NCBI GenBank assembly: GCA_964490725.1
Contig: CAZBDU010000159.1
Coordinates: 1-7,571 of the forward strand
DNA length: 7,571 bases
Direction of reading: 5' to 3'
Source of the DNA: CAZBDU01 sp964490725
Lineage (GTDB): Bacteria; Spirochaetota; Spirochaetia; SZUA-6; DRHE01
The translations under genes and the position numbers were made by a program. Shown piece after piece: positions 1 to 5,903 of the stretch. The notes beneath the pieces are model-generated. The model worked only from the letters and a program-made list of their open reading frames with translations. It was not told the DNA's origin and searched no databases. Position 1 is the first letter of the stretch, and the number at the start of each line of letters is the position of its first letter.

Positions 1-56
1 GGGGAGCGGGCGTAGCGGGGGAGCGGGCGTAGCGGGGGAGCGGGCGTAGCGGGGGG
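1..56. repeat. 17-bp GC-rich tandem repeat at the window edge
   Basis: The unit GGGGGAGCGGGCGTAGC repeats with a period of exactly 17 bp. The A of GAG falls at 5, 22 and 39. The first copy is cut by the window edge and the third runs into GGGGGG at 51-56. The array may continue to the left, so the copy number is unknown. A 14-base piece, CGTAGCGGGGGAGC (11-24 and 28-41), recurs exactly at 175-188 inside the thrS leader, where it supplies pairing arms of the leader hairpin and the terminator. The array lies upstream of the thrS promoter. It has no evident coding potential and its function is unknown. Confidence 0.85.
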
Positions 57-62
57 CGCGGG

Positions 63-91
63 TTGACAGGCCGTGCGGGTACGGTTATCTT
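63..91 (+). promoter_or_regulatory. thrS promoter (sigma-70/sigma-A type)
   Basis: A perfect -35 hexamer TTGACA (63-68) is followed, after a 17-nt spacer, by TATCTT (86-91), which matches the -10 consensus at four of six positions. Transcription is expected to start near 97-99, a few nucleotides before a short leader ORF. It is the only convincing promoter ahead of the four plus-strand genes, so it probably drives the whole cluster through the attenuator. Confidence 0.75.
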
Positions 92-101
92 TGGGGCAGA
101 T

Positions 102-134
102 ATGAACCTGAGATCCGGGCTCACTACGGTCTAA
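102..134 (+). CDS. Putative thrS leader peptide MNLRSGLTTV
   Basis: This is a ten-codon ORF with an ATG start and a TAA stop. Codons 8 and 9 are consecutive threonine codons (ACT 123-125, ACG 126-128), directly upstream of a terminator that precedes threonyl-tRNA synthetase. Leader peptides rich in the cognate amino acid control biosynthetic operons, and also E. coli pheST, by ribosome-dependent attenuation; that is established for those systems. Here the ATG lies only about 4-5 nt after the predicted transcription start. Translation would therefore be near-leaderless, or would use the GGGG at 93-96 if transcription starts earlier. Two Thr codons is a modest number and could be coincidence. 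No homology can be judged at this length. Confidence 0.4.
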   Translation: MNLRSGLTTV

Positions 135-184
135 CCTGCCGCTGCTGGCGCTCACCCCGAAGGGGAGGCGGCGCCGTAGCGGGG

Positions 185-240
185 GAGCCTTTATGCCGTC
201 TCCTTTTACGAAAGCGGACCGGTGTAAAGGCTCTTTTTTT
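185..240 (+). terminator. Intrinsic terminator within the thrS leader
   Basis: The perfect nine-base arms GAGCCTTTA (185-193) and TAAAGGCTC (225-233) are followed at once by seven T residues (234-240). The intervening sequence folds into an inner stem (about 196-222) with TTT/AAA closing a TACG loop and CCG/CGG at its base, apart from a mismatch and a bulge. It sits downstream of the thrS promoter and 48 nt before the start codon, so it must be conditional or partial if thrS is expressed from that promoter. An ATG at 193, in frame with thrS, lies within this stem and is not a credible start. Confidence 0.85.
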
Positions 241-272
241 CGGCAGGACCGCGAGTGTGGGACCGCCCCGGT

Positions 273-280
273 GAGGAGGA
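273..280 (+). promoter_or_regulatory. Strong ribosome binding site that fixes the thrS start
   Basis: GAGGAGGA ends 8 nt before the ATG at 289. It is a near-ideal Shine-Dalgarno sequence and lies beyond the terminator. It is the reason for choosing 289 over the longer in-frame start at 193. Confidence 0.8.
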
Positions 281-288
281 CAGGGCAC

Positions 289-2070
289 ATGGAGGGCAAG
301 ATGGAAGCGAAGATGGAAGACATGGAAACCACGGAAGAAAAAGGCCACAGGCTGCTGAAGATCCGCCACTCCACCGCGCACGTGATGGCCGAGGCGGTGC
401 TCGCCATGTACCCCGGCACCAGGCTGGCCATCGGGCCGCCCATCGAGGACGGCTTCTACTATGACTTCGAGCTGCCCCGGCCTCTGTCCGCCGAGGACCT
501 TCCCGAGATCGAGCGGCGGATGAAGAAGATCATTGGCGGCGCTCACCCCTTCGAGCGCCGGGTGATCTCCCGCCGGGAGGCGCTGGAGCTGTTCCGGGAC
601 CAACCTTACAAGCAGGAGCTGATCCGGGACCTGCCGGAGGGGGAGGAGATCTCCACCTACCAGCAGGACAGCTTCATCGACCTGTGCCGCGGGCCGCACG
701 TGGAGAACACCCGCCGCCTGGCGGCGGACGCCTTCAAGCTCCTGTCCGTGGCCGGGGCCTACTGGCGGGGGGACGAGCACAACCCCATGCTGACCCGCAT
801 CTATGGCACCGCCTGGGAGAGCCGGGAGGAGCTGGAGAGCTACCTGAAGCGGAGGGAGGAGATCCAGAAGCGGGACCACCGGCGGCTGGGCAGGGAGCTG
901 GACCTGTACTCCACCCACGAGGAAGCGGGCGCCGGTCTGGTCTACTGGCACCCCAGGGGGGCGCGAATCCGCACCATCGTGGAGGATTTCTGGAAGCGGG
1001 AGCACTTCCGCCACGGCTACGAGGTGGTGAACACGCCGCACATCGGCAAGGCGTGGCTGTGGCAGACCTCCGGGCACCTGGGCTTCTATTCCGAGGCGAT
1101 GTACGCGCCCCTCACCATCGACAACGTGGACTACTACCTGAAGCCCATGAACTGCCCCTTCCACATCCTGATCTACAAGTCTTCCTTGCGCTCCTACCGG
1201 GATCTGCCGCTGCGCTGGGCGGAGCTGGGCACGGTGTACCGCTACGAGCGCTCCGGGGTCCTCCACGGCCTGCTGCGGGTGCGGGGCTTCACCCAGGACG
1301 ACGCCCACATCTTCTGCACCCCCGACCAGATCGAGGAGGAGATCCACCGCACCCTGCGCTTCTCCCTGCAGATGTGGGACGCCTTCGGCTTCAAGGAGAT
1401 CAGGGCCTACCTGGCCACCAGGCCGGAGGGCAGCGTGGGGGAGGAGAGCCGCTGGGAGCAGGCCACCGTCTCCCTGAAGAAGGCCATCGAGAAGGAAGGG
1501 CTGGAGTACGCCATGGACGAGGGGGGAGGGGCGTTTTACGGGCCCAAGATCGATCTGAAGGTGAGAGACTCCCTGGGCCGGGAGTGGCAGATGACCACCA
1601 TCCAGTTCGATTTCAATGAGCCGGAGCGCTTCGACATGACCTTCGCGGCTGCCGACGGCACCGAGCAGAGGCCCTACATGGTGCACCGCGCCCTGCTGGG
1701 TTCGCTGGAGCGCTTCTTCGGCGTTCTCATTGAGCACTACGGAGGGGCCTTTCCGGTGTGGCTGGCTCCCGAGCAGGCGGTGGTCATCCCGGTGGCTCCG
1801 CCCTTCAACGACTACGCCGCCCAGGTGGCGGCCCGCCTGCAGGCGGAGGAGCTGCGGGCACGGGCGGATCTGAGCGATGAGCGCATGAACGCCAAGATCC
1901 GCGACGCCCAGACTCAGAAGGTGCCCTACATGCTGGTGGTGGGCGAGAAGGAGCGCAGCTCCGGGGGGGTGTCCGTGCGCACTCGCAGCGGGGAGCAGCT
2001 GGGGGACCTCTCCATTGAAAAGTTCACCGCCATGCTCCATGATAAGATCCGGGAGCGCCAGGAGCTGTAG
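289..2070 (+). CDS. thrS: Threonyl-tRNA synthetase lacking the TGS domain
   Basis: This class II aminoacyl-tRNA synthetase charges tRNA-Thr with threonine in the cytoplasm. The protein is 593 residues. After a short charged N-terminus (1-20, rich in Met, Glu and Lys) it enters the editing domain directly. The editing site is intact: RHSTAH with H27 and H31, and CRGPH with C133 and H137, the residues known to clear mischarged Ser-tRNA-Thr. The catalytic domain (about 205-490) has the zinc ligands C289 (MNCP), H340 (DDAHIF) and H466 (MVHRALLGS), and the motif 2 stretch around RYERSG (318-323). The anticodon-binding domain fills about 495-593. Bacterial ThrRS is usually about 640 residues with a TGS domain in the first 60. 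That domain is absent here, and the DNA upstream is leader and promoter rather than coding. Zinc-ligand numbering is about 45 lower than in the E. coli enzyme, matching one missing N-terminal domain. It is the first gene of the cluster and is probably controlled by the leader attenuator. The identification is secure. Confidence 0.97.
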   Translation: MEGKMEAKMEDMETTEEKGHRLLKIRHSTAHVMAEAVLAMYPGTRLAIGPPIEDGFYYDFELPRPLSAEDLPEIERRMKKIIGGAHPFERRVISRREALELFRDQPYKQELIRDLPEGEEISTYQQDSFIDLCRGPHVENTRRLAADAFKLLSVAGAYWRGDEHNPMLTRIYGTAWESREELESYLKRREEIQKRDHRRLGRELDLYSTHEEAGAGLVYWHPRGARIRTIVEDFWKREHFRHGYEVVNTPHIGKAWLWQTSGHLGFYSEAMYAPLTIDNVDYYLKPMNCPFHILIYKSSLRSYRDLPLRWAELGTVYRYERSGVLHGLLRVRGFTQDDAHIFCTPDQIEEEIHRTLRFSLQMWDAFGFKEIRAYLATRPEGSVGEESRWEQATVSLKKAIEKEGLEYAMDEGGGAFYGPKIDLKVRDSLGREWQMTTIQFDFNEPERFDMTFAAADGTEQRPYMVHRALLGSLERFFGVLIEHYGGAFPVWLAPEQAVVIPVAPPFNDYAAQVAARLQAEELRARADLSDERMNAKIRDAQTQKVPYMLVVGEKERSSGGVSVRTRSGEQLGDLSIEKFTAMLHDKIRERQEL

Positions 2071-2085
2071 CGCACGGGGCGCGGA

Positions 2086-2128
2086 GCCCGGGGCATGCGG
2101 CCCCGGGCGGCGCCACCCTCCGGGGCGC
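2086..2128 (+). other. GC-rich hairpins in the thrS-kinase gap
   Basis: GCCCGGGG (2086-2093) and CCCCGGGC (2101-2108) form an 8-bp stem with a 7-nt loop. GCGCC (2110-2114) with GGCGC (2124-2128) forms a second, smaller stem. No T-tract follows, so this is not a standard intrinsic terminator. It could be a processing or stability element, or simply a consequence of GC-rich DNA. The rest of the 86-nt gap shows no promoter. Confidence 0.4.
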
Positions 2129-2156
2129 AGCCGAGGAGTTGTGAGGCCGTGGCACG

Positions 2157-3488
2157 ATGGTAGAGAAGATCGTGAAGCGTGACGGGCGGGTGGTGCCCTT
2201 CGACCGCAGCAAGATCACCTTTGCCATCCTCCAGGCGGCGGTGGCCGTGGGCGGCCGCGACCGGGCCACGGCGGAGCGGGTCACCGACGAGGTGATCGGG
2301 ATGTTGGAGAGGCGGGCCCAGCCGGACACCTACCCCACAGTGGAGGAGGTGCAGGACCTGGTGGAGAAGGCCCTCATCGAGCGCGGCCATGCCCGCACGG
2401 CCAAGGCCTACATCGTCTACCGCTACGAGCACGCCCTGAAGCGGGCCGGAAAGCAGAGCCTGACCTATTCGTCGGACAACATCCCCTACGCCAAGCTCTG
2501 GGAGACGCTGTCCTGGGCGGTGGACCACGGCTGTGTGACCCTGCAGCAGATCGCCGGCATCATCGACGGCGACGGCTTCCCGCAGCTGGTCCGGGACTCG
2601 GAAGCCTTCTACCATTCGGAGCTGGAGGCCGCCCTGGAGAAGATTCGCGAGCGCCTTTCCACCCTGAAGATGATCGTCATCGCGGGGCCTTCCTCCTCGG
2701 GCAAGACCACCACCACCATCAAGCTGGAGGAACGCCTGAAGCCGGAAGGGTACGCCTTCGTGCCGATCAACGTGGACAACTACTTCCTTAACCTCGAGGA
2801 CCACCCCCGCGACCCCAGCGGCGACTACGACTTCGAGACCCCCCAGGCGCTGGACATGGACCTGATCAACCGGCACTTCCGGCGCCTTTTGGACGGCGAG
2901 GCGGTGGAGGTGCCCTTCTACAACTTCAAGACCGGCCGCAGGGAGGGATCGGCGGGGAGGATGCAGCTCGCCGAGAGGCAGCTGCTGCTGGTGGATTCCC
3001 TGCACGGCCTCTTCCCGCAGATGACCGAGGATATCCCGGAGGAGCGCAAGTTCCGCCTCTACATCGAGACTCTCTCCCAGGTGAAGGACCGCAGCCGCCG
3101 CTTCCTGCGCTGGGCGGACGTACGCCTGCTGCGGCGCATGATCCGGGACATGCAGTTCCGCAACTACAGCCCCAAGCAGACGATCCGCCACTGGCACTTC
3201 GTGCGCCGCTCGGAGCTGCGCTACATCGTGCCGCGGCTGCGCGAGGCGGACGTGATCGTCAACAGCTTCCTGCCCTACGAGCTGCCCGTGATGAAGCATC
3301 GTCTGGGCGGGCTGTTCCCGGCGTTCATCGAGGAGTTCCGCGCCGAGGCGGAGCAGGCGGACGCCCTGGACCGGGCGGAGCGGATCCAGGAGCTGTTCGC
3401 GCAGATTCCGGCCTGGGAAGACCAGGAGCTCGTCCCCGCGGACTCGCTGCTGCGGGAGTTCATCGGCGGCAGCCGCTACTCGTACTGA
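2157..3488 (+). CDS. ATP-cone domain fused to a uridine-kinase-like nucleoside kinase
   Basis: The protein has 443 residues in two parts. Residues 1-96 are an ATP-cone, the nucleotide-sensing fold known from ribonucleotide reductase and NrdR, recognised by VKRDGRVVPFDRSKI (6-20) and the closing helices around KAYIVYRYEHA (83-93). After a linker (about 97-170), residues 171-390 form a P-loop kinase of the uridine kinase/phosphoribulokinase family. It has a Walker A motif GPSSSGKT (177-184, K183), a catalytic-type Asp in VDNYF (D207), the PRD (217-219) and DYDFE (223-227) segments, and an arginine-rich RRMIRD lid (326-331). The family phosphorylates uridine or cytidine, or related substrates, with ATP or GTP; the true substrate here is unknown. 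The ATP-cone suggests allosteric control by ATP or dATP, which is inference. The start is ATG with GTGAGG at 2141-2146; the in-frame TTG at 2139 runs straight into TGA. It lies 86 nt after thrS and 19 nt before the M32 gene, consistent with co-transcription. Confidence 0.88.
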   Translation: MVEKIVKRDGRVVPFDRSKITFAILQAAVAVGGRDRATAERVTDEVIGMLERRAQPDTYPTVEEVQDLVEKALIERGHARTAKAYIVYRYEHALKRAGKQSLTYSSDNIPYAKLWETLSWAVDHGCVTLQQIAGIIDGDGFPQLVRDSEAFYHSELEAALEKIRERLSTLKMIVIAGPSSSGKTTTTIKLEERLKPEGYAFVPINVDNYFLNLEDHPRDPSGDYDFETPQALDMDLINRHFRRLLDGEAVEVPFYNFKTGRREGSAGRMQLAERQLLLVDSLHGLFPQMTEDIPEERKFRLYIETLSQVKDRSRRFLRWADVRLLRRMIRDMQFRNYSPKQTIRHWHFVRRSELRYIVPRLREADVIVNSFLPYELPVMKHRLGGLFPAFIEEFRAEAEQADALDRAERIQELFAQIPAWEDQELVPADSLLREFIGGSRYSY

Positions 3489-3495
3489 AGCCTCG

Positions 3496-3501
3496 AAGGA
3501 G
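3496..3501 (+). promoter_or_regulatory. Ribosome binding site for a GTG start
   Basis: AAGGAG ends 6 nt before GTG at 3508. This supports GTG as the start of the carboxypeptidase rather than the ATG at 3520, four codons in. Confidence 0.65.
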
Positions 3502-3507
3502 AACGCC

Positions 3508-5034
3508 GTGAAGGAGCGCATGGAACGCCTGCGGGAGATGGACGCCGAGATCCAGAAGCTGCGCCACATCGCCGCGATCCTGCACTGGGACCAGGAGACG
3601 TGCATGCCCTCGGGGGCCGTGGAGGAACGCTCCGAGCAGATCGCGCTGGCCGAGGGCCTGGTGTACGACCGGCTTACTGCCGGGGAGGTGGGGGAGCTGC
3701 TTGCCGCGCTGGGGGTCGATGCGGAGCATCCGGAGGGGACCGCCGGCGCCGAGGCGATGGGGGAGGTGGACCGGGCCTTCCTGCGGGAGCTGGGGCGGGA
3801 GCACCGGCGCAAGACTCGCCTTCCCCGGCGGCTGGTGACCGAGATGGCCCGTCAGACCAGCATCGGGCAGAAGATATGGGCGGAAGCCCGGCGGCGAGCC
3901 GATTTCGCGGCATTCGCTCCCCGGCTGGAGACCATCCTGTCCCTGGTAATCGAGACCGCCGAGTGCCTGGGCTACCAGGAGCACCGCTACGATGCGTTGC
4001 TGGACGAGTACGAGCCCTGGATGAAGGCGGCGGAGGTGGAGAGGATCTTCGCCTCCTTCAGAGGGCCCCTGACGGAGCTGGTGCAGCGCATCGTGGCCTC
4101 CGGGCGCTCCGTGGACGCGGGGTTCCTGCACCGGGAGTTCCCGGTGGACCGGCAGCGGCGCTTCTCCGAACGCGTGCTACGCGCCATCGGCTACGAGCTG
4201 GAGCGGGGCCGGCTGGACGAGTCGGCGCACCCCTTCACCACCACCCTGGGGCGCTCGGACGTGCGGCTGACCACCCGCTACAATCCGCGCAACTTCGGCT
4301 CCGGGATCTTCGGGACCGTCCACGAGGCCGGCCACGGGCTGTACGAGCTGGGGATCGCCTCGGGGCTCCGGGACACCCTCCTGGCCGACGGCGCCTCCCT
4401 GGGGATCCACGAGTCGCAGTCCCGCATGTGGGAGAACCTCATCGGCAGGAGCCTTCCCTTCTGGCGCCACTTCTACCCGGCCGCCCGGGAGCTGTTCCCG
4501 GAGGCGCTGGGGGACGTGGAGCTTGATCGTTTCTACCATGGCATCAACGCGGTCTCCCCCTCCCTGATCCGCGTGGAGGCCGACGAGGTGACCTACAATC
4601 TGCACATCATCCTGCGTTTCACCCTGGAAAAGGCCCTGGTGGCCGGTGAGCTCCGCGTGGCGGACCTTCCTGGGGCCTGGAACGAGGAGTCAGATCGCCT
4701 GCTGGGCATCGTGCCCCCCGACGACGCCCAGGGGGTGCTGCAGGACATCCACTGGTCCATGGGCGGCATGGGCTACTTCCCCACCTACGCACTGGGAAAC
4801 CTCTACGCCGCTCAGCTCTTCGAGGCGATGGGGCGGGACCTGCCGGAGCTCTCGGAAGGGCTGGCGCACGGAGATTTCGCCTCGCCCCTGGCCTGGCTGC
4901 GGGAGAAGGTCCACGTTCACGGCAGGGTGTATTCGGCGAAGGATCTGTGCCGGAAGGCCACCGGCGCCCCCCTGGACCCGTCCCACTCCCTGCGCTACCT
5001 GGAAGGCAAGTTCGCCGCGATCTATGGCGTCTGA
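3508..5034 (+). CDS. Carboxypeptidase Taq-type metallopeptidase (M32)
   Basis: This is a zinc metallocarboxypeptidase that releases C-terminal residues from peptides, probably in the cytoplasm since there is no signal peptide. Its 508 residues match the usual M32 length of about 500. Visible family signatures are HPF (241-243), DVRLTTRY (251-258), the HEXXH zinc site HEAGH with H272, E273 and H276, the third ligand E302 in HESQSRMWEN (301-310), the IRVEADEVTYNLH stretch (354-366), and GVLQDIHW (409-416). All active-site elements are present, so the enzyme should be functional. The start is GTG with a well-placed AAGGAG. The gene follows the kinase by 19 nt, and its last 11 nt overlap the start of the next gene, indicating co-transcription and probably translational coupling. 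Its substrates and any functional link to ThrRS or the kinase are unknown; a general peptide-recycling role is the default. Confidence 0.96.
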   Translation: MKERMERLREMDAEIQKLRHIAAILHWDQETCMPSGAVEERSEQIALAEGLVYDRLTAGEVGELLAALGVDAEHPEGTAGAEAMGEVDRAFLRELGREHRRKTRLPRRLVTEMARQTSIGQKIWAEARRRADFAAFAPRLETILSLVIETAECLGYQEHRYDALLDEYEPWMKAAEVERIFASFRGPLTELVQRIVASGRSVDAGFLHREFPVDRQRRFSERVLRAIGYELERGRLDESAHPFTTTLGRSDVRLTTRYNPRNFGSGIFGTVHEAGHGLYELGIASGLRDTLLADGASLGIHESQSRMWENLIGRSLPFWRHFYPAARELFPEALGDVELDRFYHGINAVSPSLIRVEADEVTYNLHIILRFTLEKALVAGELRVADLPGAWNEESDRLLGIVPPDDAQGVLQDIHWSMGGMGYFPTYALGNLYAAQLFEAMGRDLPELSEGLAHGDFASPLAWLREKVHVHGRVYSAKDLCRKATGAPLDPSHSLRYLEGKFAAIYGV

Positions 5035-5863
5035 GGCCGGACCCTTGGCGGGCCTGCTGGCCAGCCCCTTTCCCTGGGTGCTGATCGCCGCCCTCTGGGC
5101 CGCGGCGGCCCTGAACCGGGCGCTCCGGCCCGCCCGCGTCCCCGCCTGGCGCTCGGCGGACCCCGAGCGGGCGCGGACGGCCAAGTGGGTGTTCTTCACC
5201 CTCTACCTTTCGGCGGCCGTCGTGGCAGCGCTGGGGGCGGTGCTGGTGCCGGGCTCCGGCAGGATCGCGGACGTGCGGGTCCTCTACCTGTTCGCTGCCG
5301 GGGTGGCGTTCTTCTTTCTGGTCTTTCGCTTCCGGCGCAGCCTGGGGCCGGTGCTGCTGGTGCTGGCGATCGCCCTGGTGATGGTGGTGGCGCTGTTCCT
5401 GCGCTCCCTGGTGGCCTTCACCGGAGAGACGGAGATCGGCCGGGTGCGGGTCCTGTCCGTGAGCCAGGAGGGCATGACCGTGGAGGTCGTGCCGGCGGGC
5501 GGGACAGCCGCGGTCAGCGAGATGCGGGGCAACTACTTCGCGCCGGTGGTGCGGGTGGTGATCTTCGACGACTACTTCGTGTTCCTGGGGGCCAGGAGCT
5601 GGTACCGCTTCGAGGGGCTCACCTCCTTCCGCCTGGAGAAGACTGAAAGAGGCACGGCCTTCCGGCAGCAGGATACCGACATTCTCTTCCCGGCTCCTAC
5701 GGGAGTCTCCGAGCGGCTGTGGAGCTTCTACGAACGCCACGAGAGGCAAATCCCCGGGGTACGATCCGTGCAGGTGGAGATCGTCGCCAAGAGAGCGCGC
5801 GAGCTGGCCACGTATTCGCTCCGCATCCAGAACGACGGGGGCCTGCAGATCCTGGAGCTGTGA
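5024..5863 (+). CDS. Four-TM membrane protein with a soluble C-terminal domain, family unrecognised
   Basis: The protein has 279 residues. Four hydrophobic segments are visible at about 15-33, 55-75, 84-101 and 107-129. They are followed by a roughly 145-residue soluble domain with alternating beta-like segments, including RGNYFAPVVRVVIFDD (168-183), LGARSWYRFEGLTSFRL (188-204), an ERLWSFYERH helix (230-239) and a terminal TYSLRIQNDGGLQI strand pair (263-276). From memory, this layout loosely resembles small bacterial membrane proteins often labelled 'cation/multidrug efflux pump'. That label is poorly supported and is not adopted here. The ATG at 5024 overlaps the carboxypeptidase stop by 11 nt. 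A GGAAGG lies too far upstream (5001-5006) to be a good Shine-Dalgarno, so translational coupling is likely; a TTG at 5045 is an alternative start. The reading frame stays open back to 4646, but that part is a shadow of the carboxypeptidase. Confidence 0.75.
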   Translation: MASEAGPLAGLLASPFPWVLIAALWAAAALNRALRPARVPAWRSADPERARTAKWVFFTLYLSAAVVAALGAVLVPGSGRIADVRVLYLFAAGVAFFFLVFRFRRSLGPVLLVLAIALVMVVALFLRSLVAFTGETEIGRVRVLSVSQEGMTVEVVPAGGTAAVSEMRGNYFAPVVRVVIFDDYFVFLGARSWYRFEGLTSFRLEKTERGTAFRQQDTDILFPAPTGVSERLWSFYERHERQIPGVRSVQVEIVAKRARELATYSLRIQNDGGLQILEL

Positions 5864-5867
5864 GTTT

Positions 5868-5898
5868 GCCCCGGACGGCCCCCGGGGCGAGCGCTTTT
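5868..5898 (+). terminator. Probable terminator after the plus-strand cluster
   Basis: GCCCCGG (5868-5874) pairs with CCGGGGC (5882-5888) around a 7-nt loop. A run of four T residues follows at 5895-5898, six bases after the stem. It lies in the 40-nt gap between two convergent genes, where a terminator is expected. The short and displaced T-run makes it weaker than the leader terminator. The minus strand has no T-tract after the same hairpin. Confidence 0.5.
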
Positions 5899-5903
5899 GG
5901 CGG

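Larger units (their letters stand above)
98..240 (+). promoter_or_regulatory. Putative attenuator leader of thrS
   Basis: A leader of about 190 nt separates the promoter from thrS and contains mutually exclusive pairings. (B) A long hairpin: CCGCT 139-143 with AGCGG 178-182, GGCGC 147-151 with GCGCC 171-175, and CCCC 155-158 with GGGG 162-165 around a GAA loop. (T) The terminator at 185-240. (A) GGCTC 118-122 with GAGCC 185-189 plus CTACGG 124-129 with CCGTAG 174-179. (A') GCTC/CCCCG 150-159 with CGGGGGAGC 180-188, nine pairs around one bulged A. A and A' both occupy the 5' arm of the terminator, so either would act as an antiterminator. B removes 178-182 from both. The Thr codons of the leader ORF lie inside segment A. 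No T-box consensus (GGTGGNACCGCG-like) or UGGN bulge precedes the terminator. The architecture is read from the sequence; the attenuation role and the direction of the response are inferred. Confidence 0.6.

Noticed and set aside
1..56. CRISPR array from the regular repeats at the left edge
   Set aside because: The repeats are directly adjacent 17-mers with no spacers, so this is a simple tandem repeat.
193..288. Longer N-terminus for ThrRS starting at ATG 193
   Set aside because: The ATG lies inside the terminator stem, has no good Shine-Dalgarno, and the added 32 residues show no TGS-like sequence. The ATG at 289 has a near-ideal GAGGAGGA 8 nt upstream.
98..288. T-box riboswitch ahead of thrS
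   Set aside because: A T-box is common for thrS in Gram-positive bacteria, but no GGTGGNACCGCG-like block or UGGN bulge precedes the terminator. The partial look-alike GGACCGCG (247-254) lies after the terminator, and the upstream leader is too short for a standard stem I.
124..2040. 638-codon open frame on the minus strand opposite thrS
   Set aside because: It is a shadow frame caused by GC-rich third positions of thrS. The composition is low-complexity (Gly, Leu, Pro, His, Val rich) with no recognisable domain.
1926..3812. 628-codon open frame on the minus strand opposite the kinase
   Set aside because: It spans parts of three well-supported plus-strand genes and shows the same biased composition, so it is a shadow frame.
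4646..5023. Upstream 126-codon extension of the four-TM protein
   Set aside because: It lies wholly inside the carboxypeptidase gene in another frame and has atypical Trp/Arg/Ser/Pro-rich composition. The hydrophobic protein begins after ATG 5024.
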